From an uncultured Eggerthella sp. (lineage in GTDB: Bacteria; Actinomycetota; Coriobacteriia; Coriobacteriales; Eggerthellaceae), in NCBI GenBank assembly GCA_900553605.1, contig USDX01000005.1, positions 1 through 64,000 on the forward strand: 64,000 nucleotides of DNA. The letters are read 5' to 3'. The notes under the pieces are model-generated. The model did no database searches. It was given only the letters and a program-made list of their open reading frames with translations, and was not told where the DNA came from. Below, piece after piece: positions 1 through 8,904 of this stretch (positions are counted from its first letter, which is position 1; each line of letters starts with the position of its first letter). A program made the position numbers and the translations under genes.

Positions 1-149
1 GATCAAAAACTACGGGATGGTTCTAAAGCCAGACACGTTTTTCTGCCTATAACCCAAAATGTATTGTTTCCCTAATTGCGAAAGCGCAGATAAGAACGTA
101 ATTCATTGGAATTGAAGAACCGTTTAGCGGAAAAGCATTTTCCTTTGCC

Positions 150-170
150 GCCTTAGCTGCCAGCTAAGGC
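150..170. repeat. perfect short inverted repeat
   Basis: Two 10-nt arms (GCCTTAGCTG and its complement) flank a single C at position 160. The tiny loop argues against a classical terminator; it could be a protein-binding palindrome upstream of the CRISPR locus. No gene is visible in 1-200. Confidence 0.4.
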
Positions 171-200
171 TAACTATGCGGTTTGAGCGGTAGTATAGGG

Positions 201-335
201 AAAACAAAAAAGAGCCTTTGAAAAGGCTCTTTAACAAGTCAAATAAATCCCCCTACGGGGCGTCTCTATGCAGAGACATTTTTGGCTAAGCCGTATTTTG
301 ACTCGCAGTGTCGTCCTGACTGGTAATCGGGACAA
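201..335 (-). ncRNA. tracrRNA of the type II-A CRISPR system
   Basis: Trans-activating RNA that pairs with the crRNA repeat and loads Cas9. On the + strand, 316-328 (CTGACTGGTAATC) and 306-313 (CAGTGTCG) are identical to the array repeat, and 296-300 (TTTTG) matches its 5' end; the minus strand is therefore an anti-repeat, with a 2-nt mismatch at 314-315 and an asymmetric bulge at 301-305. Reading on along the minus strand come a nexus-like hairpin (284-292, GGCTAAGCC), a stem-loop at 262-277, a GC-rich hairpin at 250-260, and a terminator stem at 211-230 followed by a U-rich run (201-210). The position, upstream of and antisense to cas9, is the same as in Streptococcus pyogenes. The 5' end is estimated; no convincing promoter was fixed. 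Confidence 0.85.
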
Positions 336-367
336 GCTCACTGTAACACAGTATGAAGGAGACACAA

Positions 368-3300
368 GTGGCCAATTTGCGAAACTATAAAGGCGATTAC
401 AACATCGGTCTTGATATGGGCACGGGTTCAGTGGGCTGGGCAGTCACCGATTCAGAGGGAAAATTGCTCCACTTTAAAAAACAGCCAACATGGGGAAGCC
501 GCTTGTTTGATAGTGCCGAAACGGCAGCATCAGCACGTATTCCCCGTGGTCAGCGTAGGCGTTATGTGCGTCGGCGTTGGCGATTGGATTTATTGCAGCA
601 GTTATTTCAAGACGAGGTTTCTAAGGCTGATCCAGAGTTCTTTATTCGCCTTCGCCAGTCTCGTCTTCTGAAGGAAGATAGGGAAGAGGGCCACCGCGAT
701 TACAACCACCCGCTGTTCAACGATTCCGATTTCACTGAAACGGATTATTACAACCGTTTTCCCACCATCTATCATCTTCGCAAGTGGCTTATGGAGACCG
801 ATGAAAAGGCCGATATTCGCTTGGTCTATCTTGCTGCGCACAATATCGTTAAGCATCGAGGTAATTTCTTGCGCCAGGAAAACACTAGCCTTAGCGCGAA
901 GAACGCACGCCCGTTAGATGCTTTGAGGGAATTCCGTTCTGCTTTAGTGGATTGGTGCGCTGAACTTGGGTACGAATGCAATCCAGATGAAAGCGGCGAA
1001 ATTTCAAACGAGATTCTTTCTGTGCTTGAAGAAGAGCACGTTGCTAACTCGGATAAGAAAAAACGCATCTCTTCTTTGATTGGCGTTGCCATGAATGAAG
1101 GAGCAAAGGAAAGCAAGGCGTGCAATGACGCGCTTGCAGGGGCGATGGTCGGCTTAAAAACTGAGTTCAAGAATGTATTTGGCGAGATTTCTACAGAGCA
1201 GACTTCCATTTACCTCTCAAACGATGAGGCGGCAGATGCTTTGCGCGAAGGCATTCCTGATGAGGGGCTGGAGCTATTCGGAAAGCTGTGCAGCGTATAT
1301 TCCGCATATGTTCTTCAAGGGCTTTTGTCTTATGCTCCTGGTCAGACTATTTCCGTGAATATGGTTGCGAAGTATGAGAAATACGGCAACGACCTGAAAA
1401 CCCTTAAGGCCCTTGTTTGCGAGTATGCTCGAGCTGAGTATGACTCTTTCTTCCGTGGCGAGTTCTACCGCGATCAGGATGGCCACGAGCTGAACATCTA
1501 CAATGCATCTAAAGCTCAGGGCTATACCAGGTACAACTTGGGTACCTCGAAAATGTCCTACGAGGATTTTGAAAAGGCGGTAAAGAAACTATTTGCAGGT
1601 ACTGCCGCCGAAGAAGACGGCCGATATCTTCAGATGATGAAAGAATTTGGCGAGCAGCGTTTTCTGCGTCGCTTAAAGACAAGCGATAATGGCAGCATTT
1701 ACTATCAGCTTCACCTCGAAGAGCTAACCGCCATTCTCTCAAATCAAGGGAAGCATTATCCCTTCCTCGTAGAAGATGCCGAGAAGATCAAGTCGCTTGT
1801 GTCGTTTCGCATTCCTTACTATGTTGGGCCGCTTACGGATAGAAACGCTCGTAAAGACAAGCATGGGAAGAACCGCTTTGCGTGGTCTGAGCGTAAGTCC
1901 GGAATGGAAGATGCTGTTATCACCCCTTGGAATTGGGATGAAGTGATTGATCGAGGCAAAAGTGCCGAGGCTTTCATTACCCGTATGACGGGTATGTGCA
2001 CGTACCTGCAAGGTGAAGATGTGTTGCCGAAGTGCTCATTACTCTATGAAGAATTCTGCGTATTGAACGAACTTAATGGCTCGCGTTGGGGCATGGATGG
2101 CGACAAAGAGCATCGTTTTGATGCCGCGGATAGAGAAGCTATCATTGAAGAGCTGTTCAAGAAAAAGAAGACTGTTAAGTACAAAGATGTTGCGAATTGG
2201 CTTGAGCGCGAAGCTGGTCGTATGAACGTTCATGTAATGGGTGGACAAGGCGAAACCGGTTACGAGTCGAAGCTCTCTTCCTATTATTTCTTCCGTAGGG
2301 ATATCTTCGATGTTGAAGAGCTGGATCGTGCCGATTATCCGATGATCGAGCAGATCATCCTTTGGAATACTCTCTTTGAGGACAGGAGGATTCTCAAAGA
2401 GAAATTGGAAGATGCTTATGGTCCAAAGGGCAATGGGCGTTTGGATGATGACCAGATTAAAAAGATTTGTCGTAAGCGTTTTACCGGCTGGGGCAGGTTG
2501 TCGAAAAAATTCCTTACCGGAATCAAAGTAGATACCGATTGTGGTCCGCGCTCGATCATGGATGTATTGCGCGAGGGTGACCCGAATGCCGGCTTCCGGG
2601 GTAAAACCATGGTGATGATGGAAGTTCTTCGTGACGAAAATCTTGGGTTCCAGCAGAAGGTCGATGAGTTTAATAAGAACTATTTTGGGTAGAAGGGCAA
2701 GGCTCTTGAGGTGAACGAGCTGCCTGGTTCGCCAGCTATTCGAAGGAGTCTCAATCAAGCGATTAGGATCGTTGATGAGATTGCCAAAATTGCTGGCAAG
2801 GATCCTGAGAGCATCTTTATTGAGGTTACGCGCGATGACGAGCTTGATAAGCGAGGCAAAAGGACGAAGCGCCGTTACGACGCTTTGAAAGAAGCCTTAA
2901 CCGTATTCAAAAAGGAAGATCCTGAAATATGGGCAGAACTTCAAGCAACTTCTCCTTCTGACTTGGATGAGCGTTTAACGCTGTATTTCATGCAACGAGG
3001 TAAGTGCCTTTATTCTGGCGAACCCATCGACATCAATAAGCTATCCAGTGGCGAATACGAAGTGGATCATATCATTCCGCGTTCGTATATCAAGGACGAT
3101 AGTCTTGAGAACAAAGCATTGGTGTGCAGGAAATACAACCAGAGCAAGACGGATGCCATGCTGCTTGATCCTTCAATTCGTCGAAAGATGTGCTCTTACT
3201 GGGACATGCTTCTTGACGCGAAATTGATTGGTCCGAAGAAGCATCGCAATCTGCTGCGTGACCATATTGATGAAAAGGCAATGAAGGGTTTCGTGGCGCG

Positions 3301-4558
3301 ACAGCTGGTGGAAACCAGCCAAAGCGTAAAGCTTGCTGGCTCTTTGCTTTCGGTTCGTTATCCCAATGCGAACATTGTTCCAGTCAAAGCAAGTATGTCG
3401 CACGATTTGCGCGAGGCGGCTGGTTTTGTTAAGTGCCGCGAGGCGAATGATTTCCATCATGCGCATGATGCATACTTGGCATGCCGCATGGGTTTGTTCA
3501 TTCAGATGCGCCATCCAAAAGTGTATGAGAATCCAATTGCCATGACTCGCGTTATGCAAAAGTATGCACAACAGCAGTCGAAGGAATTCAATCGTAATCA
3601 TCGTGTGCCGGGTACTAGTGGCTTTATCGTTAACAGTTTTATGAGCTCTGGTTTTGACAAAGAAACTGGTGAGATTTTCAAGGATACTTGGAATGCTGAA
3701 ACTGAAATTGAGGGAATTCGTAAAGCGCTGAATTACCGCCAGTGCTATATCTCGCGTATGCCCATGGAGGATACTGGCGCATTTTGGAATGCAACAGTCT
3801 ATTCGCCTCGCGATCCAAAGATGGGGCCAAAGCTCGCTTTGCCGCTGAAGAAGGGGCTTGACCCGAAGAAATACGGCGGCTTTTCCAGCCAGCAGTTTGC
3901 TTATTTCTTCGTTTATGAGGCGCGTGACAAGAAAGACAAGCAGGTATTTCGTTTTGCCGAGGTTCCAGTATGGCTTGCTTCCCAAATTGAAAGCGACAAG
4001 ATCGCTTTGGAGCGTTATGCGACAGGGTTGGCAGAGGCAGAAAAGCTCAAGTTCGTGCGTATCGAGCGAGCAAAAATTCTCAAGAAGCAGCTTATCGAGA
4101 TTGACGGGGATCGCTTTATTCTGACCGGGAAAAAGGAAATGCGAAACGGAAGAGAATTGGCCCTTTCTCAGGAGGAGACCCTGAATCTGATTGTTGCAGG
4201 CGACGAAAATGCATCGCTTGATGATCGAGGTAATGCGTCAGACGCAGTGTTTGATGCTATTGTCCGCCAGGGTGACGAGATAGGGCTGCGGCTGTACAAG
4301 CAGCTTAAGATAGCAGAAATAGCGGAGCGTTATCGCTCGGTTGGAGCGGATGCTAAGGTTGGTGCGGTAATGTCGCTCCTTTCATCGATAAATGCATCCT
4401 CTAATATGGTTAATTTATCTATGGTGGGCGGAAGCAAGTATGCAGGTAATCTGCAGCCGAACTACTCCAATTTGCTTTCTGATCCAGAAACAAACTTCGT
4501 GATTATAGATCAGTCGGTAACGGGTATGTTTGAGAGGCGAACCCGAATTGGCCTTTAG
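368..4558 (+). CDS. cas9: Cas9 endonuclease, interrupted by one in-frame amber codon
   Basis: RNA-guided dsDNA nuclease of type II-A. The frame is open from 368 to 4558 (1396 codons) except for a single TAG at 2690-2692 (codon 775). A GTG start at 368 is preferred over ATG at 353 because AAGGAG (355-360) lies 7 nt upstream. Seen, with GTG numbering: RuvC-I with D16 in GLDMGTGSVGW, arginine-rich bridge helix about 56-80, REC lobe, RuvC-II with E819 in FIEVTRDD, HNH with H901 and N924, RuvC-III HHAHD with H1031 and D1034, and a PAM-interacting end with QSVTGMFERRTRIGL. All catalytic residues are present. The amber falls just before LPGSPAIRRS, where the REC lobe meets RuvC-II. A GTG at 2711, in the same frame and behind a weak AAGG at 2699-2702, could restart a 615-aa second half. 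It could be a recent nonsense mutation, readthrough, a split protein or a sequencing error. Confidence 0.9.
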
Positions 4559-5426
4559 GAGTGTTGTAATCGAGAACCCTTGTAAGTGTACCTATAAGGG
4601 TGGGTATATGGTGATCAGGAAAGAGGATGACACGATTAAAGTTCATCTTGATGAGCTTGCTTCTGTTGTCCTCCAGACAAACCAGGCTTTCGTCAGTGCA
4701 TACTTACTGTCGGAGCTTGCGAAGAAGAAAATATCTTTTGTTGTGTCCGATGAAAAGAAAAACCCGGTTGGCCAATATCTGCCTCTGTATGGTGCTCATA
4801 ATGCAAGTAAGAAAATTGGAGAGCAACTTGAGTGGAGTGAGCCCTCAAAAAAGAGGGTTTGGCAGCATGTGGTGCAAGACAAAATTACCAATCAGGCTGA
4901 TCTTCTTGCTGCACGTGCGGAAGGGGAATGGGCAGAGCGTCTCTATTCCTTAGTTCCAGAAGTGCGTTCTGGTGATCCGACCAATCGAGAAGGGGCAGCT
5001 GCGCGCCTCTATTTTCAGGCGTTATTCGGCAAGGGCTTTTCTCGTGATGAAGATACTCCATTGAATGCGGCGCTCAATTACGGTTACTCAATTCTGCTGT
5101 CTTCGGTGAATAGAGAGATAGTGGCAAGGGGCTATTTGACCCAGATAGGTATTTGCCACAGAAATGAGTACAACCTTTACAACTTGAGCTGCGACCTCAT
5201 GGAACCTTTTAGACCTCTTGTTGATCGTCTTGTCTTTGACAATGTGGATGATGATTTCAATAAGGAGATAAAGAGGCTTCTTGTCGATCAGCTGAACTTA
5301 GTTATCCCTTATCGAGGGGGTTCGTATCGGGTTAGTTCTGTGATTTCGTTATACGTCCAAGATTGTCTTAATGCGTTAGCTAAGAAGTTGTCTGTCGATC
5401 AAATCGAATCGTTTGACATTGTATGA
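4548..5426 (+). CDS. cas1: Cas1 integrase, type II-A
   Basis: Catalytic subunit of the Cas1-Cas2 spacer integrase. A TTG start at 4548 gives LAFRSVVIENP, matching the conserved M-A-W-R-T-V-V-V opening of type II Cas1. It sits 10 nt after GAGAGG (4532-4537) and overlaps the last 11 nt of cas9. With this start the metal ligands fall at E148 (in NREGAAARLYF), H204 (ICHRNEYN) and E219 (DLMEPFRP), almost the same numbering as S. pyogenes Cas1. Length is 292 aa, normal for the family. An alternative ATG at 4608 would drop conserved N-terminal residues. It is intact and overlaps cas2 by 4 nt. Confidence 0.93.
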   Translation: MAFRSVVIENPCKCTYKGGYMVIRKEDDTIKVHLDELASVVLQTNQAFVSAYLLSELAKKKISFVVSDEKKNPVGQYLPLYGAHNASKKIGEQLEWSEPSKKRVWQHVVQDKITNQADLLAARAEGEWAERLYSLVPEVRSGDPTNREGAAARLYFQALFGKGFSRDEDTPLNAALNYGYSILLSSVNREIVARGYLTQIGICHRNEYNLYNLSCDLMEPFRPLVDRLVFDNVDDDFNKEIKRLLVDQLNLVIPYRGGSYRVSSVISLYVQDCLNALAKKLSVDQIESFDIV

Positions 5427-5758
5427 GTGACTATTCGAGGGTTCGCTACATGAGGTTGATTGTTTTCTTTGATTTGCCTGTTCAGACGGCGAAACAGCGA
5501 AAGGACTATCGGCTATTTCGCAAATTTTTGTTGAAGGATGGCTATTTGCAGCTACAGGAGTCTGTCTATGCCAAGCTTGTTGTCAACGACGGCATTGCGG
5601 CTGCTGCTGTTGCGAGGCTCCGAAAGAATCGGCCTCCCGCCGGATTAGTTCAGGTGATGAAGGTATCGGAAGCTGCCTATGCAACGATGGAATTCATCAC
5701 GGGAAATCGCAAAGCATACGATGAGGTTGATACAACAGAAGAGTTGTTGGTTCTATGA
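5423..5758 (+). CDS. cas2: Cas2, type II-A
   Basis: Structural partner of Cas1 in spacer acquisition; Cas2 dimers bridge two Cas1 dimers. The protein is 111 aa with the ferredoxin-like first strand MRLIVFFDLPV, including the conserved Asp17, and an ESVYAKL strand. It starts with an ATGA overlap on cas1 and ends with an ATGA overlap on csn2, so the three genes are translationally coupled. It is intact. Confidence 0.93.
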   Translation: MSDYSRVRYMRLIVFFDLPVQTAKQRKDYRLFRKFLLKDGYLQLQESVYAKLVVNDGIAAAAVARLRKNRPPAGLVQVMKVSEAAYATMEFITGNRKAYDEVDTTEELLVL

Positions 5759-6435
5759 GGCTGGTATTTGATGGGCTTGAGAGGGCCATTGAAATTCAAG
5801 CTGGTCGTCCTGTTGTTTTGCAAGTAGAAAATCAGGCTTTCTTCAGCAGATTAATCCAGGCGATGGCAACACAAGAGGGAAGATATGCGATTGAGCCATA
5901 TTCGGTCTGGAACGATGAGTCTGAGGTTGCGCCAAAGATGGCGACATTGCTAATCTCTGACGTGTTCGATCTCCCGTGGGGCGATCGATCGTTGCTTGGG
6001 GAGGTTTTAAAACGCATCGAGAAAGACCTGATCGACGATGAAGAGGCGCGGCTTGACCTAGAAAAAGTGGAACGCCTTTTGGCTTCAAGGTTGATGTCTC
6101 TCAGCTCAGGATTGTCTGCTGATTATACTTTTGGGATAGAGTGGGATTTAGCTCGCAATCTTAAGATGTTGGGTTTTGGCGTTGACGCAATGCCTGGCTA
6201 TAAGCTCATTGATAATTTGATAACGTTCTTATCATTGGCACTTGACTCAAGGTGCCAAAAGATATTAGTTTTTGTGAACCTTAAAACTTTTTTGACGAAA
6301 AATGAGCTCAAATTGTTCTATGAGCACGTTTTTTATACGGGAACTCATGTTGTTTTGTTTGAAAATAAGCAAGACAATAACAGCTATCAGCATGAGAGAA
6401 AATACACTGTTGATCAGGATTTTCTTGAGTATTGA
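5755..6435 (+). CDS. csn2: Csn2, type II-A adaptation protein
   Basis: Csn2 forms toroidal tetramers on dsDNA ends and works with Cas1-Cas2-Cas9 in spacer acquisition; its presence marks subtype II-A. The 226-aa product opens MRLVFDGLERAIEI, the beta-rich start of the family, and ends in the usual FLTKNELKLFYEHVFYTG-type segment, in which this family places the calcium-binding head-leg junction. It overlaps cas2 by 4 nt and is followed 55 nt later by the first CRISPR repeat. It is intact, so the adaptation genes show no decay even though cas9 has a stop. Confidence 0.88.
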   Translation: MRLVFDGLERAIEIQAGRPVVLQVENQAFFSRLIQAMATQEGRYAIEPYSVWNDESEVAPKMATLLISDVFDLPWGDRSLLGEVLKRIEKDLIDDEEARLDLEKVERLLASRLMSLSSGLSADYTFGIEWDLARNLKMLGFGVDAMPGYKLIDNLITFLSLALDSRCQKILVFVNLKTFLTKNELKLFYEHVFYTGTHVVLFENKQDNNSYQHERKYTVDQDFLEY

Positions 6436-6490
6436 TAATCTGCTCCAGTCGGTTTTACCATCCCCGCGCAGGAGGGATTTTGCTCCATAG
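6436..6490 (+). promoter_or_regulatory. short CRISPR leader
   Basis: Only 55 nt separate the csn2 stop from repeat 1. In type II-A the leader end next to the first repeat guides integration of new spacers. It contains TGCTCCAGTCGGTTTTACC and, close to the repeat, TTTTGCTCCATAG. No clear -10/-35 was found, so array transcription may start inside csn2 or come from the cas operon. Confidence 0.5.
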
Positions 6491-6920
6491 GTTTTGGAGC
6501 AGTGTCGAACTGACTGGTAATCAAACCATTTGATTGAATACAACGTCCTGCTGAAGGTTTTGGAGCAGTGTCGAACTGACTGGTAATCAAACATAATGCA
6601 GATAGGCCAGCTCGTCTGTGGGTTTTGGAGCAGTGTCGAACTGACTGGTAATCAAACTGGGGCCTAAGGCGCACGCGCTACAACATGGTTTTGGAGCAGT
6701 GTCGAACTGACTGGTAATCAAACACAAAGCAAACACCCAAACGGAATTGCCAGTTTTGGAGCAGTGCCGAACTGACTGGTAATCAAACCGAAAGACCCTG
6801 ACCACTGCAGGGCATGGAGTTTTGGAGCAGTGTCGAACTGACTGGTAATCAAACCGCCCAAGCCGTGACAAAAATTCCGACTGGGTTTTGGAGCAGTGCC
6901 GAACTGATTGGTAATCAAAC
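6491..6920 (+). CRISPR. type II-A CRISPR array, 7 repeats and 6 spacers
   Basis: The 36-nt repeats begin at 6491, 6557, 6622, 6688, 6753, 6819 and 6885. Each begins GTTTTGGAGCAGTG and ends GACTGGTAATCAAAC or a one-base variant. Spacers are 29 or 30 nt. Repeats 1-4 and 6 are identical; repeat 5 has GCCG for GTCG, and repeat 7 has that change plus GATTGG for GACTGG. The degenerate copy is farthest from csn2, as expected for the oldest end. I see no match between any spacer and the rest of this window. Directly after repeat 7 the sequence becomes the coding sequence of a phage gene. Confidence 0.97.
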
Positions 6921-7054
6921 CGCGACTGGGCAAGGGCCTCCTCGTAGAGGGCCTTGTAGTCCTTCTCTTCCTCCGCTGCGGCTTCGGCTGCCTGATCCTG
7001 TGCAGGTTCGGCGGCTTCCTCTTCGGCTGCTGGTGCCTGGTCTGGCATTGGCAT
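6921..7054 (-). pseudogene. N-terminal fragment of a phage scaffold-type protein
   Basis: A well-formed start (ATG at 7054, AAGGAGG 6 nt upstream) opens a 45-codon fragment. It is an acidic Ala/Glu-rich stretch followed by KDYKALYEEALAQSR, which resembles the start of phage minor structural or scaffolding (GP20-like) proteins. The frame then runs into CRISPR repeat 7, so the rest of the gene is gone. The family call is tentative because only the low-complexity N-terminus remains. Confidence 0.6.
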
Positions 7055-7116
7055 TCTGCCCTCCTTCTTGCGCTGTGCAGCGCGTCAGCTTGCTCCATGC
7101 GGGGCGGTTTTAGATA

Positions 7117-7150
7117 TGAACCAAGGCACCCGTGCGGGTGCCTTGGTTCA
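7117..7150. terminator. perfect 15-bp hairpin downstream of tRNA-Ser
   Basis: TGAACCAAGGCACCC and its exact complement flank a 4-nt loop. It begins 3 nt after the tRNA-Ser 3' end on the minus strand. There is no U-run, so termination would be weak, but the position suits 3'-end formation of the tRNA transcript. Confidence 0.5.
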
Positions 7151-7152
7151 AC

Positions 7153-7243
7153 TGGCGGATGGGGCGGGATTCGAACCCGCGGAGCCTTGCGGGGGCTCAC
7201 CCGGTTAGCAACCAGGCGCGATAAGCCGCTCTGCCACCCATCC
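7153..7243 (-). tRNA. tRNA-Ser (anticodon GCT)
   Basis: Type II tRNA of 91 nt with encoded CCA. The acceptor stem GGATGGG/CCCATCC is perfect, the anticodon loop TTGCTAA reads AGC/AGU codons, a long variable arm is present, and the T-loop GGTTCGAATCC is canonical. It lies between the YjcQ-like pseudogene and the scaffold fragment. It could be a host gene or a phage-carried tRNA. Confidence 0.93.
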
Positions 7244-7273
7244 AAGACAGCTGTTCGAATGTGTTGGGCGCGG

Positions 7274-7559
7274 CTATATACGCGATGCTGCCGCCTGGAT
7301 TGCCGCAGAAAGGGCGACCTCGAATGCGTGCCCGGCAAAGTCCTTTGCCTTGTGCATTCGCGAGTTCTCGCTCACGAAGATCGCACCCCTCCACCAATCC
7401 CTTTGATTGAAGGCTTCTGACAACAGCGCCGAAATACGTTTCGTTGCATCCAACAAGCTGGCGCAACGCGGCGATATCGACTTTCTTGCCGCTCTTCATG
7501 CGCCGATAGAGGTACGAGAGAATCTTGAAGGCCAAAACCTCGAAATCATCTGATGCCAT
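7274..7559 (-). pseudogene. YjcQ-like phage protein, frameshifted
   Basis: The ATG at 7559 has GGAGG nearby (7565-7569). The first frame gives a winged-helix-like segment (FEVLAFKILSYLYRRMKSGK ... KGLVEGC) typical of the small phage YjcQ family. The family's C-terminal part (ENSRMHKAKDFAGHAF) lies in another frame ending at 7274, so a frameshift occurred around 7375-7400. Together the two parts would make about 95 residues, the usual length. The function of the family is not known to me. Confidence 0.6.
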
Positions 7560-7602
7560 GCGTTCCTCCTTCGCAAAGCTCAATAGCTTTGCCTGCAATC
7601 GT

Positions 7603-7689
7603 TGGTCGGGGCGGCGTGACTCGAACCCGCACGGGCCTGTGCCCACCAGCCTCTGAAACTGGCGCGACTGCCTGTTCCACCACGCTCCG
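7603..7689 (-). tRNA. tRNA-Leu (anticodon CAG)
   Basis: An 87-nt type II tRNA with encoded CCA. The anticodon loop TTCAGAG sits on a five-pair stem, the D-arm begins TGGTGGAAC as in Leu tRNAs, and a variable arm is present. The acceptor and T stems each have one mismatch, unlike the clean tRNA-Ser nearby, which suggests a phage-borne or decaying gene. It has its own promoter just upstream. Confidence 0.8.
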
Positions 7690-7694
7690 ATGTG

Positions 7695-7724
7695 GTATAA
7701 TTTTTTAGCGAATTCGCATGGTAA
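7695..7724 (-). promoter_or_regulatory. promoter of tRNA-Leu(CAG)
   Basis: On the minus strand, TTACCA (7719-7724) and TTATAC (7695-7700) are separated by 18 nt. The -10 lies 5 nt before the mature tRNA 5' end at 7689. Confidence 0.5.
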
Positions 7725-7767
7725 GGCCGTCTCTTCCTGGGTTAATTCACAGGGGGTTGAGACGGTC

Positions 7768-8631
7768 TTATCTTTTGTACTCCCTCAGCGAGCCCTGTTT
7801 GCCGACGAAAAGTATCCGTGTGATATCCAAGAACTCACCAACGTATCTTTCATCTTTAATGAACTCGTCTATCGCGTTTATCATCTCAATGTCGCTGGCA
7901 TCGCATGCAACATTGCTTATCAGAAGATTCCCCGTCCCTTTTCCTGCTGAATTTTTGAGCTGATTCTTGACTGTTTTCTCATTGAAGCCTTCAGGAATCT
8001 TGAACTCGAACAACTCATCATCGAGATACGCATCCGGTGTTTTGGACGGAGGCTTTTCCTTTAAAAAGGGAACATTTATTCCAAACATCGAAACCAACTC
8101 GGCCGTTTTGAACTCTTTTTTCCAAGGATGAGCACCTGACTCTTTGTTGATTACGCCGTTTCTGCCAACCACTCTGTTCTTGAGGGCGTTTTTCACAAAC
8201 CCACTTGCATCGACCGTTTCGTCTATGGCTTTCAGTTTTTTCCAAACTTCATAGGCTTCTCTTGGGTTATGTCCCTCAACCAACACTGCCAGCGGGTCCT
8301 TCTCGAACCTAGGCACAACCTTGCAGTCGCAGTTCCTGTGGAAGTGTCTCCATTCTCTGGCCGTCTTGCGCGAGTAGTAGACAGCGCCGCGGCTCGCGAG
8401 CATGAGGCAGAACGTGCATGCCTCGAAGCCAGTTGGAACACGGGCAAACCTCGCGCCCTTGTCTTTGTCTCTCCCGACGTTGGCGATGATGGTCTCATTA
8501 AGGCTTCGGAAGGCATCGTTTCTGGCGTACTCGCCGCATGCCTTCGCGAACGCGGCGTCGCCGCCCTTCGCGAGCTTCCTCGCCTGGCACCTTGCCACTG
8601 CATCAGTTTTCTCTGGCGAGTAGACCGCCAT
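7768..8631 (-). CDS. MuF-type minor head protein, C-terminal part with toxin-like domain
   Basis: The first half (about residues 1-115) carries the phage MuF/minor head signature: FEACTFCLMLASRG followed by HFHRNCDCKVVP, a CxxC...HxxCxC cluster. The last 130 residues are unrelated to head proteins. They contain PDAYLDDELFEFKIP and a Lys-rich helix, a D...ExK arrangement seen in CdiA-type toxin nucleases. MuF proteins with swapped C-terminal toxins are a known phage family; the nuclease assignment here is inference. The upstream segment (8603-8881) lies in another frame and appears to be the real N-terminus, so this copy is probably frameshifted. No obvious immunity gene follows; a tRNA gene lies directly downstream. 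Confidence 0.65.
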   Translation of the reverse strand: MAVYSPEKTDAVARCQARKLAKGGDAAFAKACGEYARNDAFRSLNETIIANVGRDKDKGARFARVPTGFEACTFCLMLASRGAVYYSRKTAREWRHFHRNCDCKVVPRFEKDPLAVLVEGHNPREAYEVWKKLKAIDETVDASGFVKNALKNRVVGRNGVINKESGAHPWKKEFKTAELVSMFGINVPFLKEKPPSKTPDAYLDDELFEFKIPEGFNEKTVKNQLKNSAGKGTGNLLISNVACDASDIEMINAIDEFIKDERYVGEFLDITRILFVGKQGSLREYKR

Positions 8632-8881
8632 GGTGATGGCTTATCCCCTCAGACTTTGTGCGGTGGTCGTACCATTCGGCGGCGAACCCCGATGCAACAT
8701 CGTCGTACCCCTGCACATAGCCTTCCATGATCATCTTCGCCGCTTCGCGCTTCTCCGCGACCGAAGCGTCAGGGTTCTGCCTGCACCAACTCAAGACCGA
8801 AGATTCGACATTAAATGCTGCATCCTTGCCGATCTTGTCAACGGCGAGGTTGTAGGCATTGAACTCATTCCGCGAGATCAT
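8603..8881 (-). pseudogene. MuF-type minor head protein, N-terminal part (frameshifted)
   Basis: The ATG at 8881 follows GGGAG by 8 nt. The sequence MISRNEFNAYNLAVDKIG and the helical region ending EWYDHRTKSEG look like the usual N-terminus of phage minor head proteins. The frame then runs out at 8603, while the continuing homology (MAVYSPEKTDAVAR) is in the next frame from 8631. A single indel around 8625-8650 would rejoin them. The alternative of two overlapping genes is less likely because the joined product has the expected architecture. Confidence 0.6.
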
Positions 8882-8904
8882 CGGATTGCTCCCGGATCGG
8901 CTCG

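Noticed and set aside
353..367. ATG at 353 as the cas9 start
   Set aside because: It lacks a ribosome site, whereas GTG 368 has AAGGAG 7 nt upstream; the extra five residues would overlap that site.
6491..6920. self-targeting spacer in the array
   Set aside because: Comparing the six spacers by eye on both strands with the phage remnant and other parts of the window gave no match.
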